Shown here one piece after another: positions 4,926 to 5,028 of a stretch of DNA of 5,028 bases. Source of the DNA: Clostridiales bacterium. GTDB lineage: Bacteria; Bacillota; Clostridia; Monoglobales; Firm-18. The stretch covers positions 1 to 5,028 of the forward strand of contig JAIRSR010000106.1 of the NCBI GenBank assembly GCA_031255355.1, in the 5' to 3' direction. Position 1 is the first letter of the stretch. Each line of letters begins with the position of its first letter. Position numbers and translations under genes: made by a program. The notes below the pieces were generated by a model. It was not told the DNA's origin and made no database searches. It saw nothing but the letters and a program-made list of their open reading frames with translations.

Positions 4926-5028
4926 TTGGGACTGTCTGAATTGGTAAAAATATCTCATGATTACGGACAAAATGAGGAGTACGTCCTCGCGGGAGGCGGC
5001 AACACGTCCTACAAGGACGCGGAATTTT
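4926..5028 (+). CDS. Class II aldolase/adducin-family protein, probably rhamnulose-1-phosphate aldolase/dehydrogenase type (3' partial)
   Basis: Only the first 34 codons are visible: MGLSELVKISHDYG, QNEEYVLAGGGNTSY, KDAEF. The EYVLAGGGNTSYK segment (18-30) is the family's N-terminal signature, containing the GGGNTS phosphate-binding loop. The match at the extreme N-terminus, with a LxELVKxSxxYG helix before it, most resembles the large bifunctional class II aldolase/short-chain dehydrogenases (RhaD/YuxG-like) that cleave rhamnulose-1-phosphate and reduce the lactaldehyde. A stand-alone sugar-phosphate aldolase or epimerase of the family cannot be excluded because the rest lies beyond base 5028. 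Translation starts with TTG, supported by GGAGG 7 nt upstream and by alignment with the usual family N-terminus. Its own strong promoter and a palindrome over the start site suggest regulation separate from the genes to the left, probably by sugar availability. Confidence 0.8.
   Translation, partial: MGLSELVKISHDYGQNEEYVLAGGGNTSYKDAEF

Noticed and set aside
1..5028. Mobile element, CRISPR array, tRNA or rRNA, riboswitch
   Set aside because: No transposase or integrase, no spaced direct repeats, no cloverleaf and no long structured leader was seen; the noncoding gaps are short and explained by promoters, ribosome binding sites and a terminator.

Overview
The window looks like chromosomal DNA from a spore-forming member of the Clostridia with moderately high GC. 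An Oscillospiraceae-like lineage is an inference, not something shown directly. The pointers are an alpha/beta-type small acid-soluble spore protein, strong GGAGG-type ribosome binding sites, GTG and TTG starts next to ATG starts, and a clostridial-style GlnQ/RecD2/ComFC gene set. I see no rRNA, tRNA, CRISPR array, insertion sequence or phage module. Coding density is high and the content is mostly ordinary housekeeping.

Layout. (1) Bases 1-550 hold the 3' three quarters of a polar amino acid ABC transporter ATPase of the GlnQ type, followed by a probable hairpin terminator at 564-600. (2) Bases 654-3941 form a tight plus-strand operon. It starts with a small membrane-anchored protein resembling the N-terminal part of a glycosyltransferase family 2 domain. 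This overlaps recD2 (SF1B helicase, 740 aa) by 11 nt, and recD2 overlaps comFC (zinc-ribbon plus phosphoribosyltransferase, GTG start) by 4 nt. (3) Bases 3942-4282 hold a possible 30-codon small ORF with an excellent ribosome binding site, then a 75-aa spore SASP gene. A possible sporulation-type promoter lies inside the small ORF. (4) On the minus strand, 4773-4279 encodes a 164-aa protein of the putative amidase (Amidase_6, CHAP/NlpC-like cysteine hydrolase) family. Its stop codon overlaps the SASP stop codon tail to tail. (5) Bases 4774-4925 are an AT-rich divergent control region. It has a near-consensus sigma-A promoter (TTGAAA, 17-nt spacer, TATAAT) and a perfect 16-bp inverted repeat over its -10 and start site, which is a good operator candidate. 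(6) From 4926 to the window end is the N-terminus of a class II aldolase/adducin-family protein, probably the bifunctional rhamnulose-1-phosphate aldolase/dehydrogenase type, starting with TTG.

RecD2 and ComFC both handle nucleic acid (helicase activity; DNA uptake and single-strand handling), and their translational coupling suggests joint expression. The SASP gene is expected to be forespore-expressed. The aldolase looks separately regulated, probably by a sugar-responsive repressor. The points most worth a second look are a serine in place of the usual motif IV arginine in RecD2, the 30-codon ORF before the SASP gene, the operator palindrome, and unusual residues in the SASP (protease site and DNA-binding segment). 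Nothing here clearly amounts to a new system.
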